Of a stretch of 64,000 bases of DNA, positions 23,339 through 32,215 are shown one piece after another. Position 1 is the stretch's first letter; every line of letters starts with the position of its first letter. Origin of the DNA: a virus; the IMG/VR virus record IMGVR_UViG_3300032070_000632, positions 1 through 64,000 of that record. One strand, written 5' to 3'. Below the pieces are notes generated by a model, which was not told where the DNA came from, did no database searches, and was given only the letters and a program-made list of their open reading frames with translations. The position numbers were made by a program, and so were the translations under genes.

Positions 23339-25145
23339 AGAAAAAATAATTTATCGCTACTTCATGACTGCCGAGGGATTTTCCGCCGGTAAATCATTGA
23401 AAAACGTGGAAATTTTTAAAGCCGGAACCTATCGTGGCCGGACGTATGTTGTCAATGATTTAAAAAAGATGGTCCGAAATTTCAATTTTTTGAAAAAGAA
23501 CAATATTTTTCCCAATGTTCCGGTAAGAGTTGACCATTCGGCCTCCGCTTACGATGTGGCCGGTTATATTGAGGCAGTCAGGGTGAAAGGAGACAAGTTA
23601 TTGGCGGACATGGCGATTACGGAAGAAGGCGTCTATAAAAAAATCAAACGGACGACTTTACGCAGTCGTTCGATTGAAATAGGAGAATACGAAGATAATA
23701 AAGGAAACGTGTATTCTCCGGTTATCTATGGAGTCGCCTGGGTGGACATCCCACAGGTCGAAGGATTGGCTCCGGTTCTTGCCGCCGCATACGGCAAGGA
23801 CACTAAAATAATTAATTTAAACGAACTAACCGATATGTCTAAACTAAATAAAGAAAAATTTGATAAAAAAGAAGAAATTGAAGAGGATGAAGAAGACGAA
23901 GAGGAAGACGACGATAGTAAAGAGGACGCAACCGAAGATGAGGACGAAGAGGATGATAAAAAGGAGGATGAGGAGGATAAAGAGGAAGATGAAGAAGAGG
24001 ATAAGGAAGGCGACGAAAATAAAGACGGCGAAGATGAGGAAGAAAAAGAGGAGGAGGACGATGACTCTAAAGGAGGAGACGAGGAAGAAGATGACGAAGA
24101 TGAAGAAGAAGAAAATGAAGATGATAAAAAAGAAGAAGAAGAGGATGACGATACTGAATCTTTGGTAAAAGAATTAGATACCAGAATCGCCGGTGGCGAA
24201 AAAGGGGATTTTGTCGATGATTCCGATTTTAAGAAAAAATTTCAAAAAGTCATTAAAATGGCTAACAGCATCAAAGTCGGAGACATTAAAAAATTATTAA
24301 CCTCTTTAAAGTCAGTGGCAAAAGGATTGATTGATAATGGGAAATATTACTCAGCGGGAAGAGTGGGTGAATTACTTGCTTCTTTAGAGAGTATTGTTTC
24401 CAGTGATAGTCCGACTTTTTCCCAAGAAGAATTGAAAAAGAAAGAAGACTCTGAAAAATGGACTAAAGATTACGTCAACGACCTTCCCGATTCTTCCTTT
24501 GCCGTCATCGAACCTGATTTTACCGCCGGTAAAACTAAAGATAAAAATTGCCGGCACCTTCCTTATAAAGACAAAGATGGCAAAGTTGATTTGGTCCATC
24601 TGCGAAATGCTTTAACCGAATTGGACCAATCAGAACCAGTCACCGATTCAATTTCCCTTCAAGAATTAAAATTAAAAGCGAAGACTGTATTGACTAAAAT
24701 GGCAAAACGCTATTTAAAATCAACTCAGTTTGCCAAGACGGTTTCCAACGAGAAATCAGGCAAATTTGTGCAGCTTCGCCGTGAAGATTTCGATTCCCTG
24801 ATAAGGGATTCGGAACTCGCCGACGAATTCCGTCACAAGACGGACGAAGTGAAGCGTGAAAATAAACGCCTCACTATCCAGCAATTTGCTAAGGATGGCA
24901 AAACCACCCCAGCGATGCTGGAGATAGAACAGGAACTTGTTTCTGCTCTTTCCGATGAGCAGATGGCTCTTTACCAAAAGGTAAAAGAGGCAACGCCGAC
25001 AATCGTTCAGCTCAATAAAGAGCACGTTGCCAACCATGATAAAAAGCCGTCAACTGAAAAGTCGAACTCAAAAGAAGAAACAGAAAAAGTTGCCGATGAT
25101 TTTGTAAAACGAACTGACCCAATATCTGCTCCAAGCGAAGAATAA
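23331..25145 (+). CDS. Prohead protease/scaffold with long polyacidic tract
   Basis: The protein has 604 residues from the ATG overlapping the previous stop. Residues about 1-150 resemble Mu-I-like phage head proteases (VPVRVDHSASAYDVAGYIEAV, LRSRSIEIGEY). Residues about 178-277 are almost only Glu, Asp and Lys. A domain with LPDSSFAVIEPDF and RHLPYKDKDGKVDLVHLRNAL and a scaffold-like coiled coil complete it. It probably guides capsid assembly and is then cleaved. The acidic tract may occupy the prohead interior in place of DNA. Confidence 0.82.
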   Translation: MNKEKIIYRYFMTAEGFSAGKSLKNVEIFKAGTYRGRTYVVNDLKKMVRNFNFLKKNNIFPNVPVRVDHSASAYDVAGYIEAVRVKGDKLLADMAITEEGVYKKIKRTTLRSRSIEIGEYEDNKGNVYSPVIYGVAWVDIPQVEGLAPVLAAAYGKDTKIINLNELTDMSKLNKEKFDKKEEIEEDEEDEEEDDDSKEDATEDEDEEDDKKEDEEDKEEDEEEDKEGDENKDGEDEEEKEEEDDDSKGGDEEEDDEDEEEENEDDKKEEEEDDDTESLVKELDTRIAGGEKGDFVDDSDFKKKFQKVIKMANSIKVGDIKKLLTSLKSVAKGLIDNGKYYSAGRVGELLASLESIVSSDSPTFSQEELKKKEDSEKWTKDYVNDLPDSSFAVIEPDFTAGKTKDKNCRHLPYKDKDGKVDLVHLRNALTELDQSEPVTDSISLQELKLKAKTVLTKMAKRYLKSTQFAKTVSNEKSGKFVQLRREDFDSLIRDSELADEFRHKTDEVKRENKRLTIQQFAKDGKTTPAMLEIEQELVSALSDEQMALYQKVKEATPTIVQLNKEHVANHDKKPSTEKSNSKEETEKVADDFVKRTDPISAPSEE

Positions 25146-25172
25146 ATCGTTTGAGGCAGTAAAAGTATTTTT

Positions 25173-25580
25173 ATGCCTATTTACGAAAAAACAACGGGCA
25201 CAAAAAAATACGAATACCTTAAATCTCAAGAAGGCATCTTTCTGCCAATCACTTTGGCAGAAGGAGCTGTTTCCGCTGATGCCGATGGCAATAAAATTGT
25301 CATCCCTGGAACCGTCTTAGCCATCATTACTTCCGGTACTGATGCCGATAAGTACGGGCCTTACAGCACGACAGCGGCCGACGGACGCCAGACAACTAGC
25401 AATATCAAGTGTTTGCTTGATACCTATGCTAATTTGAAAGACGGCGACCTTGAGGTTGGAGGATTGTTTGAGGGCCATGTTGAGACAGCGAAGGTCACTT
25501 CTGATGGCGTTAAGGGCACGGTATCTGATGCCGTGAAAAATGCCTTGCGTTCTCAGACTTCCGACGTTCACTTCCATTAA
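25173..25580 (+). CDS. Head decoration protein
   Basis: The protein has 135 residues. Position directly before the major capsid gene, size and the phrase pattern 'PGTVLAIIT...YGPY...AADGRQT...LL' match lambda gpD-like decoration proteins, which trimerise on the capsid surface and stabilise it. Confidence 0.82.
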   Translation: MPIYEKTTGTKKYEYLKSQEGIFLPITLAEGAVSADADGNKIVIPGTVLAIITSGTDADKYGPYSTTAADGRQTTSNIKCLLDTYANLKDGDLEVGGLFEGHVETAKVTSDGVKGTVSDAVKNALRSQTSDVHFH

Positions 25581-25585
25581 TCCTT

Positions 25586-26635
25586 ATGTTTAACAGACAA
25601 CCGCCTTTATTGCAAAAAGCTACTTTGACCAGAGTGGTGAATAAGATAAAAATCTCATCTCACCTGGGCGAAGAGTTTTTGCCGTTTAAACCGGTGCCAA
25701 CTGAGAAAACAATTTGGGATGTCGTGGAAGCGGACATGGGAATGGCGAAATTTGTGGCTCCTGACGCTGAATCGCCTTTGGTTGATAAACGAAAAATCGA
25801 CCAGGTGATTGCGACTATCGCTTCCATTCGTGAAAAGGAAAGATTCATCGAATCCGACCTTCGAGCGATTAGAGAAGCGGGTGAGCTTCCGATAGTGGAG
25901 GATTCTCCGACACTAATGAACGCTCTCAAGACCCAAGCCGAACAGCGGCTTCGTGATTCTCTCACACGGCTTAAAAACAGGGTAGCGAACAGACTAGAGT
26001 GGATGCGATGGCAAGCGATGTTAGGTACCGTCAGCTATGACGATGGCGATGTAATATTCTCCGTCGATTATGGCATCCCAGCGGCTAATAAAGTTACCTT
26101 ATCAGGTACGGCCGTCTGGAGCGATACTACCAACGCCGACCCGCTAAAGAATATCAATGACTGGATTGATACCTACATTGATAATCAAAGCGGTCTTGCT
26201 CCGACCCGCATGGTCATGTCCCGCAAATCATTAGGTTACATTGCTCAAAACGCCAAAATTCGGGATTTATTGAAGTATAACAACAACATTAATCCGGAAG
26301 TTTTTGGTTCGCCGAAGATGGCCCAACAGTTGATTCTCAACTTGACGGACATCGTTAAAATTCACGTATATGATTCTTTTTATGAAGATGCCTCAGGGAC
26401 CTCTTTGAGATACCTGGCTCAAAATAAAATTATCATGCTGCCTGAACCAGTAACGAACGGCGAAACTTTGGGCGACGTTGCCGATGGTCCTCATCCGCAC
26501 AACAACTACAAACCAGGTCTTTATACTTGGACTGAAACCAAGAAAGACCCCTATACAACGTTTGTGGGAGTTGGCCGTGAGTGCTTCCCTCGTATTTTCC
26601 ATCCAGATTGGATTTTTGTGGCAACCGTATATTAA
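25586..26635 (+). CDS. Major capsid protein (lambda gpE-like)
   Basis: The protein has 349 residues. The helical E-loop region (SLTRLKNRVANRLEWMRWQAM), the central RMVMSRKSLGYIAQN block and the C-terminal YTWTETKKDPYTTFVGVGRECFP... segment fit gpE-type HK97-fold capsid proteins. It is 5 nt after the decoration gene, and structured RNA follows the stop. Confidence 0.93.
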   Translation: MFNRQPPLLQKATLTRVVNKIKISSHLGEEFLPFKPVPTEKTIWDVVEADMGMAKFVAPDAESPLVDKRKIDQVIATIASIREKERFIESDLRAIREAGELPIVEDSPTLMNALKTQAEQRLRDSLTRLKNRVANRLEWMRWQAMLGTVSYDDGDVIFSVDYGIPAANKVTLSGTAVWSDTTNADPLKNINDWIDTYIDNQSGLAPTRMVMSRKSLGYIAQNAKIRDLLKYNNNINPEVFGSPKMAQQLILNLTDIVKIHVYDSFYEDASGTSLRYLAQNKIIMLPEPVTNGETLGDVADGPHPHNNYKPGLYTWTETKKDPYTTFVGVGRECFPRIFHPDWIFVATVY

Positions 26636-26643
26636 GGAGTGGC

Positions 26644-26722
26644 GGGACCGGCTCTTTTACTCAGCGGTCCCAAATGGTTGTTGGATATACTACCCTAAGT
26701 GGCATATCCAACACACTTAGGG
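26644..26722 (+). promoter_or_regulatory. Structured intergenic RNA after capsid gene
   Basis: The 107-nt gap after the capsid gene contains a GGGACC/GGTCCC hairpin with an inner GCT/AGC extension (26644-26671). Two interleaved inverted repeats follow: 10 bp (26679-26688 with 26704-26713) and 9 bp (26693-26701 with 26714-26722). The two long stems cross like a pseudoknot, but no loop separates the last two arms, so they are more likely alternatives. No T-run follows. Confidence 0.6.
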
Positions 26723-26742
26723 AATCATTAATTAATAAATTT

Positions 26743-27018
26743 ATGTCTATTAAAATTGACATTCATCGCAATTCAAGAATTTGGAAAATAGGAGATAATA
26801 AGGGATTATTTTTCGGACAATTTAAAGAAGAGGCTATCGCTGGCTTGTTCGGCAAAGGAATTATATCGGAAAATCCGGAAAATGATTCCAAAACAACCGC
26901 CTCTTTGGGAAAGATTATTGATGCCAGATTTTTCAGCCAGATTCCGGAAATTGCGAAGGAAATCAGCCGACGGGTTTTAACTTATCCGATTATCGTTGAG
27001 ACTTTGAATGAGTTATAA
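26743..27018 (+). CDS. Small head-region protein, unknown
   Basis: The protein has 91 residues with the start at ATG after AATTT. It is a mixed fold with no recognised motif. It lies where head-completion proteins are often found. It overlaps the next gene by 11 nt. Confidence 0.5.
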   Translation: MSIKIDIHRNSRIWKIGDNKGLFFGQFKEEAIAGLFGKGIISENPENDSKTTASLGKIIDARFFSQIPEIAKEISRRVLTYPIIVETLNEL

Positions 27019-27547
27019 ATTAATAGGCATAGTTAAAGTCAAAGATATGCAACCAAAAACCGTTCCCGAGGGAACTAAAATTGATTACGATAAAGATAAA
27101 TTTTCAGAATTTATTTGCGTTAATTGCAACCGAACTTTTATCGCTGATAAAGATTCCGGCCGGATATTATGTGGCGAACATGAGTGTATTAAAGAACATG
27201 GAAAAATTGTTTTTGCACAGACGATAATGCAAAGAAAAAAAATAAAAGAAATGAAAAGGCCGCAAACTATAATTTTGGACAAGAAACCTGATAAAAGGTC
27301 AGTTAAGGAAAGAAAACGCGAAGTGTTGCTTGCCATTAGAAATTATACGATTAAAAACAGAAAAGAATTGAAAGGTTCTTATCCAACGATGGCACAATGG
27401 ATGGCAGACAGGATGACACCGACTCCCAGGGTTATATTGAGAATATTCAGTTCCTGGGTTGAAGTGATTAAAGAAGTAAAAAAAATGCCCCGACCGTTCG
27501 TTTATACGCTGGAAAGAAATAAAGAAATAAAGTTAAGCAATAAATAA
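27008..27547 (+). CDS. Zinc-ribbon protein with C-terminal helical repeat
   Basis: The protein has 179 residues. CVNC...CGEHEC forms a zinc ribbon near residues 37-60. A basic linker is followed by a helical unit (YPTMAQWMADRMTPTPRVILRIFSSWVEVIKEV) resembling the repeats attached to some homing endonucleases and phage DNA-binding proteins. A role in DNA binding is likely. The specific function is unknown. Confidence 0.55.
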   Translation: MSYKLIGIVKVKDMQPKTVPEGTKIDYDKDKFSEFICVNCNRTFIADKDSGRILCGEHECIKEHGKIVFAQTIMQRKKIKEMKRPQTIILDKKPDKRSVKERKREVLLAIRNYTIKNRKELKGSYPTMAQWMADRMTPTPRVILRIFSSWVEVIKEVKKMPRPFVYTLERNKEIKLSNK

Positions 27548-27566
27548 TTAAGCCAAAGTTAAAGAT

Positions 27567-28637
27567 ATGAACATTTTATTTATAGCGGATGACAAAAAAG
27601 GCACCGGCTTCTATCGCATGATGATGCCGGCCAATGAAATCCGCAAAGCCAACATGGCCAACGTGAGACTTTGTTTCGCCGTTGACCAAAATGACATTCA
27701 ATGGGCAGACATCGTGGTAGTCCAGCGGGCACACCATCCGTCAATGTTTGAAATGTTTGACTGGGCGAAATCAATCGGCAAAGTAATGGTGTACGAAATT
27801 GATGATTACTTGCAGGGAGTTGACCCGACCAATCCGGCCTATCGCAGTTGGACGCCGGCCGGACCGCACTTACAGCGGGCACTGGCTTTGATGGAAAAAG
27901 CGGATGCGATGACGGTGACTACCGACCGGTTGCAGAGAGAATATGCTCCTTGGAATAAAAACATTTTCGTCATCCCGAATTTTCTGGATAAAACCTTGTT
28001 TCCGCCGGCGAAAAAAGTTTATAAAGATAAATTAATTAGAATTGGTTATACCGGATTTTCTTCCCACCAGAAAGACTTGGAATTGATTGATGATATAATG
28101 ACGAAGATATGCGAGAAGTATCCGGAAGTGAGATTTAAGGTAATGGGAATAATTCCCGAGCATGCGTTCAAAAGAATACCGCAATATAATTATAAATATC
28201 GGGGAGTAAAGATAAAATCGCAGTTGGAATATATTAGCGGAACGGACATTACGGCTTACTTTTATAAGTTGGCCGACCAAGGATGGGATATTGGATTGGC
28301 ACCATTGATTGATAATTCATTCAATGCCTGCAAATCAGACCTGAAAATAAAGGAATATGGCGCATTGAGCATACCGGTCGTGGCTTCCAACGTCTATCCA
28401 TACCAGAAAGCGATAAAACAGGGATACAACGGCTTTTTAGCCTCCACGGGCAAGGAATGGTACGAAGCGATAGAAAAATTGATTCTGGACAAAAAATTGA
28501 GACAGGAAATAGGCAATAACAACCTGGTATGGGTGAATGAAAACGGTTGGATTCAGGATAATGTCGCTGTCTGGATTAATACTTATCAACATATTTATGA
28601 TAATATGTTAAAAGCGACGGGAATAACGCCGCAATAA
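27567..28637 (+). CDS. Glycosyltransferase (GT-B, family 4-like)
   Basis: The protein has 356 residues. The opening ADDKKGTGFYRMMMPANEI, the central donor-site block (RIGYTGFSSHQKDLELIDDI) and the C-terminal KIKEYGALSIPVVAS with a Glu in the donor-binding helix fit GT-B glycosyltransferases. Position among virion genes suggests a substrate that is a structural protein or an attached glycan, rather than host cell wall. Confidence 0.87.
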   Translation: MNILFIADDKKGTGFYRMMMPANEIRKANMANVRLCFAVDQNDIQWADIVVVQRAHHPSMFEMFDWAKSIGKVMVYEIDDYLQGVDPTNPAYRSWTPAGPHLQRALALMEKADAMTVTTDRLQREYAPWNKNIFVIPNFLDKTLFPPAKKVYKDKLIRIGYTGFSSHQKDLELIDDIMTKICEKYPEVRFKVMGIIPEHAFKRIPQYNYKYRGVKIKSQLEYISGTDITAYFYKLADQGWDIGLAPLIDNSFNACKSDLKIKEYGALSIPVVASNVYPYQKAIKQGYNGFLASTGKEWYEAIEKLILDKKLRQEIGNNNLVWVNENGWIQDNVAVWINTYQHIYDNMLKATGITPQ

Positions 28638-28676
28638 AGGTCGAAAGAATTAATAAATAGAAAGGAAATAAATTTT

Positions 28677-29751
28677 ATGGCTGCAACATTTAGTGATTAA
28701 GTTTATGAAAAATATAAAACATCATGATGTAGTTGATATAAAAATGGAAAAAATATATCAAGAAATAAAAAAACTTAATCATTAACTAAGTGTTGAATAT
28801 TTGGCAACAAATATTAAGAAACTCCGTAAATTCAGGGAAAGTCCTCAATAAATTTAGCCAGAGGATAACCCTGAGCCAAACCCTATTAGGGGAGGTGCAG
28901 AGACTATAATCGGAGAATCCTATATTTAGGATTAAGGGATAGTCCGAACTGTATAGTAATATACAGAGCTAAACAGAAATGTTTTAGCCCTCTATTAAAG
29001 AGAGTAACAAAATGTTAAATGGGCACAAACCAATGGTGCTGGTGTGGTAGTCACGGAACTTGGTCCGTCGGGCAATCTTTTCAATTTTAAAAATGCCGAC
29101 AATGCTGTTCCGTCTGATTACACCAGTTATCCGGTTACTGCCGGTAGAAACTCTTATCGAGTTTATTTAAGACCAAAGTTTAAAGGTGTAGGTTCATTCA
29201 ACAAGATAAATTTTTGTGTCTTGTATAAATCTCTTCTGATTAATGGGGAAACTCTTATCGCTAAGACGAAGACAACCCTCAACAAGCAGATTATGAAAAT
29301 AATCGTGCAGTTGCAACGACTGAGTGAAGAGACTCTTGTTAAATTAACAAGGGAAGCGACAGTCTGAACTTTATGGAAACATAGAGAGGCAAGCAGAAAT
29401 GACTTGTCCATAATTGCATATAGAGTGCAATTATAGTAACAATGTTGTCAAAATATTCAATTTTGGAAATCAGCCGGTGCCTATGGCACGGGTGAAGTAA
29501 TTAAGTGGGACCCAACTACCCCGACCGCATTTGCGACGCCAATTACTGGTGCGATTGCCGGCGGAGCGAATATCCCCACTGCCGACCCTGGTGCGGCCAA
29601 CGTCTCAATCGGCGGTGCGGCACCTTCGGCGTCAGAATTAACCACGACTGGTTATTCCGACTATCTCGTATTGCAATTCCAAACCACGACGGGTGCGGAG
29701 GCAGGTGACACTAATACATTCACGTACAGCCTCCAGTATGATGAAAATTAG
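28677..29751 (+). CDS. Virion protein gene interrupted by two group I introns
   Basis: Reading across two introns joins exons 28677-28689, 29015-29207 and 29448-29751 into a 169-residue protein. It begins MAATFKWAQTNGAG and contains GSFNKIQNIQFWKSAGAYG across the second junction. The total of 510 nt is in frame with no internal stop. The ATG has an AAGGAAAT ribosome site. The product is beta-rich with Thr/Gly/Ala and ends in FTYSLQYDEN, like small virion or tail-fiber proteins. Without splicing only short fragments would be made, so the split gene is easily missed. Confidence 0.8.
28690..29014 (+). ncRNA. Group I intron 1
   Basis: The core elements are readable: P (AAATTCAGGGAAA, 28828-28840), Q (AACCCTGAGCCAA, 28867-28879), R (GTGCAGAGACTA, 28895-28906) and S (AAGGGATAGTCC, 28934-28945), with P7 pairing GACTAT/ATAGTC. 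P1 pairs exon CAACAT with guide GTGTTG (28790-28795), placing the required U-G pair at the 5' splice site. A 15-16-bp helix (28690-28704/28771-28785) extends P1. The intron ends in G. No homing endonuclease is present, only a 26-codon frame in the P1 loop. Confidence 0.87.
29208..29447 (+). ncRNA. Group I intron 2
   Basis: 240 nt without an endonuclease gene. P1 pairs exon end ACAAGAT with guide GTCTTGT (29217-29223), including the splice-site U-G wobble. P7 pairs AGACT (29330-29334) with AGTCT (29361-29365), around a P8 hairpin CTTGTTA/TAACAAG. A TAATTGCA/TGCAATTA hairpin lies near the 3' end. The 3' end could be 3 nt earlier and stay in frame. The shared tail with intron 1 (AGTAACAA..ATG) suggests related origin. 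Confidence 0.8.
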
Positions 29752-29759
29752 AAAACAAT

Positions 29760-29775
29760 TTGACTAATTAGTCAA
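29760..29775. promoter_or_regulatory. Perfect 16-bp palindrome
   Basis: TTGACTAATTAGTCAA lies just after the split virion gene. It could be an operator or a -35-containing element (TTGACT). No matching -10 at good spacing is evident. Confidence 0.4.
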
Positions 29776-29816
29776 GTAATTACTCTTATGCGTAAGCCCA
29801 AATACAATTGGCGGTT

Positions 29817-29857
29817 AAACTGGGAAACGAATACTAAAAATTCGCCCCAGTTTTTAT
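29817..29857 (+). terminator. Intrinsic terminator
   Basis: AAACTGGG (29817-29824) pairs with CCCAGTTT (29846-29853), with an inner CGAAT/ATTCG stem, and is followed by a T-rich run. It would end transcription of the head and glycosyltransferase segment. Confidence 0.75.
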
Positions 29858-29880
29858 TTATTTAAGTTAAAGTTAAAGAT

Positions 29881-30330
29881 ATGCAAAATAAATATCATTT
29901 CGTTTGGCGGGCACATTTTAAAGATGGTTCCATTCTTAATCAAATTGAGGGCGAACAGGAAAAAACTTACAGGGACATAGACCAGCATCCGGAAAAAGTA
30001 AAAAAGTTTGAATTAATAAACGTGCAGAATCCGGAAAAAATTTATAGCGTTGATTTGGAGACGGGAGACTTTAATTTCAATGGCGTAATTTTTAAAAACA
30101 ACATTGACGTTTCCGACTGCCAGTTGCGGTGCATCTATTTTCGTCGCCGGCAAAAAATAATGTTTTCCGCCATTCCCGATATTATTTCCGCTTATCTTCT
30201 GGGTTGGCAGACGACTAAAAATAACATTAATATTAAGAAAGAATATATTATTTCTCCTGATTGCAGTATTAAAGAAATAATACAAAAAGGAAAAAGATTA
30301 ATCAGTTCTAATATAAAAATAATAAAATAA
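29881..30330 (+). CDS. Protein of unknown function
   Basis: The protein has 149 residues with a beta-rich start (YHFVWRAHFKDGSI), resembling small proteins encoded among phage structural genes. No catalytic motif. It lies between a terminator and the repeat-protein gene. Confidence 0.5.
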   Translation: MQNKYHFVWRAHFKDGSILNQIEGEQEKTYRDIDQHPEKVKKFELINVQNPEKIYSVDLETGDFNFNGVIFKNNIDVSDCQLRCIYFRRRQKIMFSAIPDIISAYLLGWQTTKNNINIKKEYIISPDCSIKEIIQKGKRLISSNIKIIK

Positions 30331-30356
30331 AAGTTTTTATATAATTTGTTAAATTT

Positions 30357-32192
30357 ATGGCAAATCCTGGTACAACAGGCGTTAATACGATAGTAGGCAC
30401 AAAAACTTGGGTTAATACTAACAATGTTAAAGTAAGCGATAATGTTTATGCAAATGCTTATACTGGCGCGAATTGGAGTAATATTTTTACCTACACGACT
30501 AATGCGACTGCTACTTTAGTAACTGCTTGGATAGGAGCGGCAATTAATACCTCACCAACCATTCCAGCTGTGATAAATGGACAAGCAACTATAGTCAATG
30601 CCAATTCCACTTTTAGGGCAAATACTGCTTTAACTAATTGTTTTATAAACGCTAATGTAGCATTTGTGTCTAATATTATGACAGATGCTTTTAATGCGTG
30701 CAGTAATTTAGTAGGCGTAGATGCTATCCCAAACAGTGTGACGAGTATGGATTCTACTTTCTATTCCTGCACCAATCTTGTCAACGCTCCGACTATCGGT
30801 GTGAATGTGACGAGTATGTATTTTACTTTCTATTCCTGCACCAATCTTGTCAACGCTCCGACTATTCCTAACAGTGTGACGAATATGGATTTTACTTTCC
30901 GGTCCTGCACCAATCTTGTCAACGCTCCGACTATTCCTAACAGTGTGACGAATATGGATTCTACTTTCCGGTCCTGCACCAATCTTGTCAACGCTCCGAC
31001 TATTCCTAACAGTGTGACGAATATGGATTCTACTTTCGCTTCCTGCTCCGGCATTGTCAACGCTCCGACTATCGGTGTGAATGTGACGAGTATGACTTAT
31101 ACTTTCTATTCCTGCACCAATCTTGTCAACGCTCCGACTATTCCTAACAGTGTGACGAGTATGGATTCTACTTTCTATTCCTGCACCAATCTTGTCAACG
31201 CTCCGACTATCGGTGTGAATGTGACGAGTATGACTTATACTTTCTATTCCTGCACCAATCTTGTCAACGCTCCGACTATTCCTAACAGTGTGACGAGTAT
31301 GGATTCTACTTTCTATTCCTGCACCAATCTTGTCAACGCTCCGACTATCGGTGTGAATGTGACGAGTATGTATTTTACTTTCTATTCCTGCACCAATCTT
31401 GTCAACGCTCCGACTATTCCTAACAGTGTGACGAATATGGATTTTACTTTCCGGTCCTGCACCAATCTTGTCAACGCTCCGACTATTCCTAACAGTGTGA
31501 CGAATATGGATTCTACTTTCCGGTCCTGCACCAATCTTGTCAACGCTCCGACTATTCCTAACAGTGTGACGAATATGGATTCTACTTTCGCTTCCTGCTC
31601 CGGCATTGTCAACGCTCCGACTATCGGTGTGAATGTGACGAGTATGACTTATACTTTCTATTCCTGCACCAATCTTGTCAACGCTCCGACTATTCCTAAC
31701 AGTGTGACGAGTATGGATTCTACTTTCTATTCCTGCACCAATCTTGTCAACGCTCCGACTATCGGTGTGAATGTGACGAGTATGACTTATACTTTCTATT
31801 CCTGCACCAATCTTGTCAACGCTCCGACTATTCCTAACAGTGTGACGAGTATGGCTTATACTTTTAATTCCTGCACCAATCTTGTCAACGCTCCGACTAT
31901 TCCTAACAGTGTGACGAATATGGCTTATACTTTCGCTTCCTGCTCCGGCATTGTCAATGCTCCGACTATCGGTGTGAATGTGACGAGTATGGGTTATACT
32001 TTCTATTTCTGCACCAACCTCGCTGGTAATATAACCATAGTAAATGCCAATGTAACCAATTTTACTGCGTGTTTTACTGGATGTAATGCTTCTATTGCTA
32101 AAACATTAAGATGTCCTACTGGTTCAGCAAGTTATAATTTAGCGATAAATGTTTGCAATGGAATAAACGGCGTTACTGTCGTAGCTTATTAA
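30357..32192 (+). CDS. BspA/DUF285-like repeat surface protein
   Basis: The protein has 611 residues. An N-terminal cap of about 120 residues is followed by 19 tandem 23-residue units of the form TIPNSVTxMxxTFxSCTNLVNAP or TIGVNVTSM..., then a short C-terminal cap (MTYTF/GYTFYFCTNL to NVCNGINGV). This is the BspA-type leucine-rich-repeat pattern (DUF285-like) that forms a long curved solenoid. It is unusual inside a phage virion gene block and probably serves as a fiber or adhesin that can change length by repeat recombination. Confidence 0.82.
   Translation: MANPGTTGVNTIVGTKTWVNTNNVKVSDNVYANAYTGANWSNIFTYTTNATATLVTAWIGAAINTSPTIPAVINGQATIVNANSTFRANTALTNCFINANVAFVSNIMTDAFNACSNLVGVDAIPNSVTSMDSTFYSCTNLVNAPTIGVNVTSMYFTFYSCTNLVNAPTIPNSVTNMDFTFRSCTNLVNAPTIPNSVTNMDSTFRSCTNLVNAPTIPNSVTNMDSTFASCSGIVNAPTIGVNVTSMTYTFYSCTNLVNAPTIPNSVTSMDSTFYSCTNLVNAPTIGVNVTSMTYTFYSCTNLVNAPTIPNSVTSMDSTFYSCTNLVNAPTIGVNVTSMYFTFYSCTNLVNAPTIPNSVTNMDFTFRSCTNLVNAPTIPNSVTNMDSTFRSCTNLVNAPTIPNSVTNMDSTFASCSGIVNAPTIGVNVTSMTYTFYSCTNLVNAPTIPNSVTSMDSTFYSCTNLVNAPTIGVNVTSMTYTFYSCTNLVNAPTIPNSVTSMAYTFNSCTNLVNAPTIPNSVTNMAYTFASCSGIVNAPTIGVNVTSMGYTFYFCTNLAGNITIVNANVTNFTACFTGCNASIAKTLRCPTGSASYNLAINVCNGINGVTVVAY
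30723..32033 (+). repeat. Nineteen 69-bp tandem repeats with a 552-bp duplication
   Basis: Units of 69 bp run in frame through the BspA-like gene. Units 2-8 recur as units 10-16, an offset of 552 bp (8 units), with near-identical DNA. The copies are therefore recent, produced by unequal exchange or slippage. Mirror-image antisense frames at 30830-31060 and 31382-31612 are by-products of this. Confidence 0.9.
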
Positions 32193-32215
32193 ATTTAATA
32201 ATTAACATAAAATTT

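Noticed and set aside
23860-24168. Lys/Arg-rich frame inside the acidic tract
   Set aside because: An out-of-frame shadow of the GA-rich coding sequence for the polyacidic segment.
28640-29760. Diversity-generating retroelement or group II intron
   Set aside because: No reverse transcriptase or group II domain V is present, while group I core elements and P1 pairings are clear.
30830-31612. Two identical antisense frames of 76 codons
   Set aside because: They mirror the 69-bp coding repeats of the BspA-like gene and exist only because the repeat lacks stops on the opposite strand.
30357-32192. CRISPR array
   Set aside because: The repeats are 69 bp, contiguous and in frame with no unique spacers.
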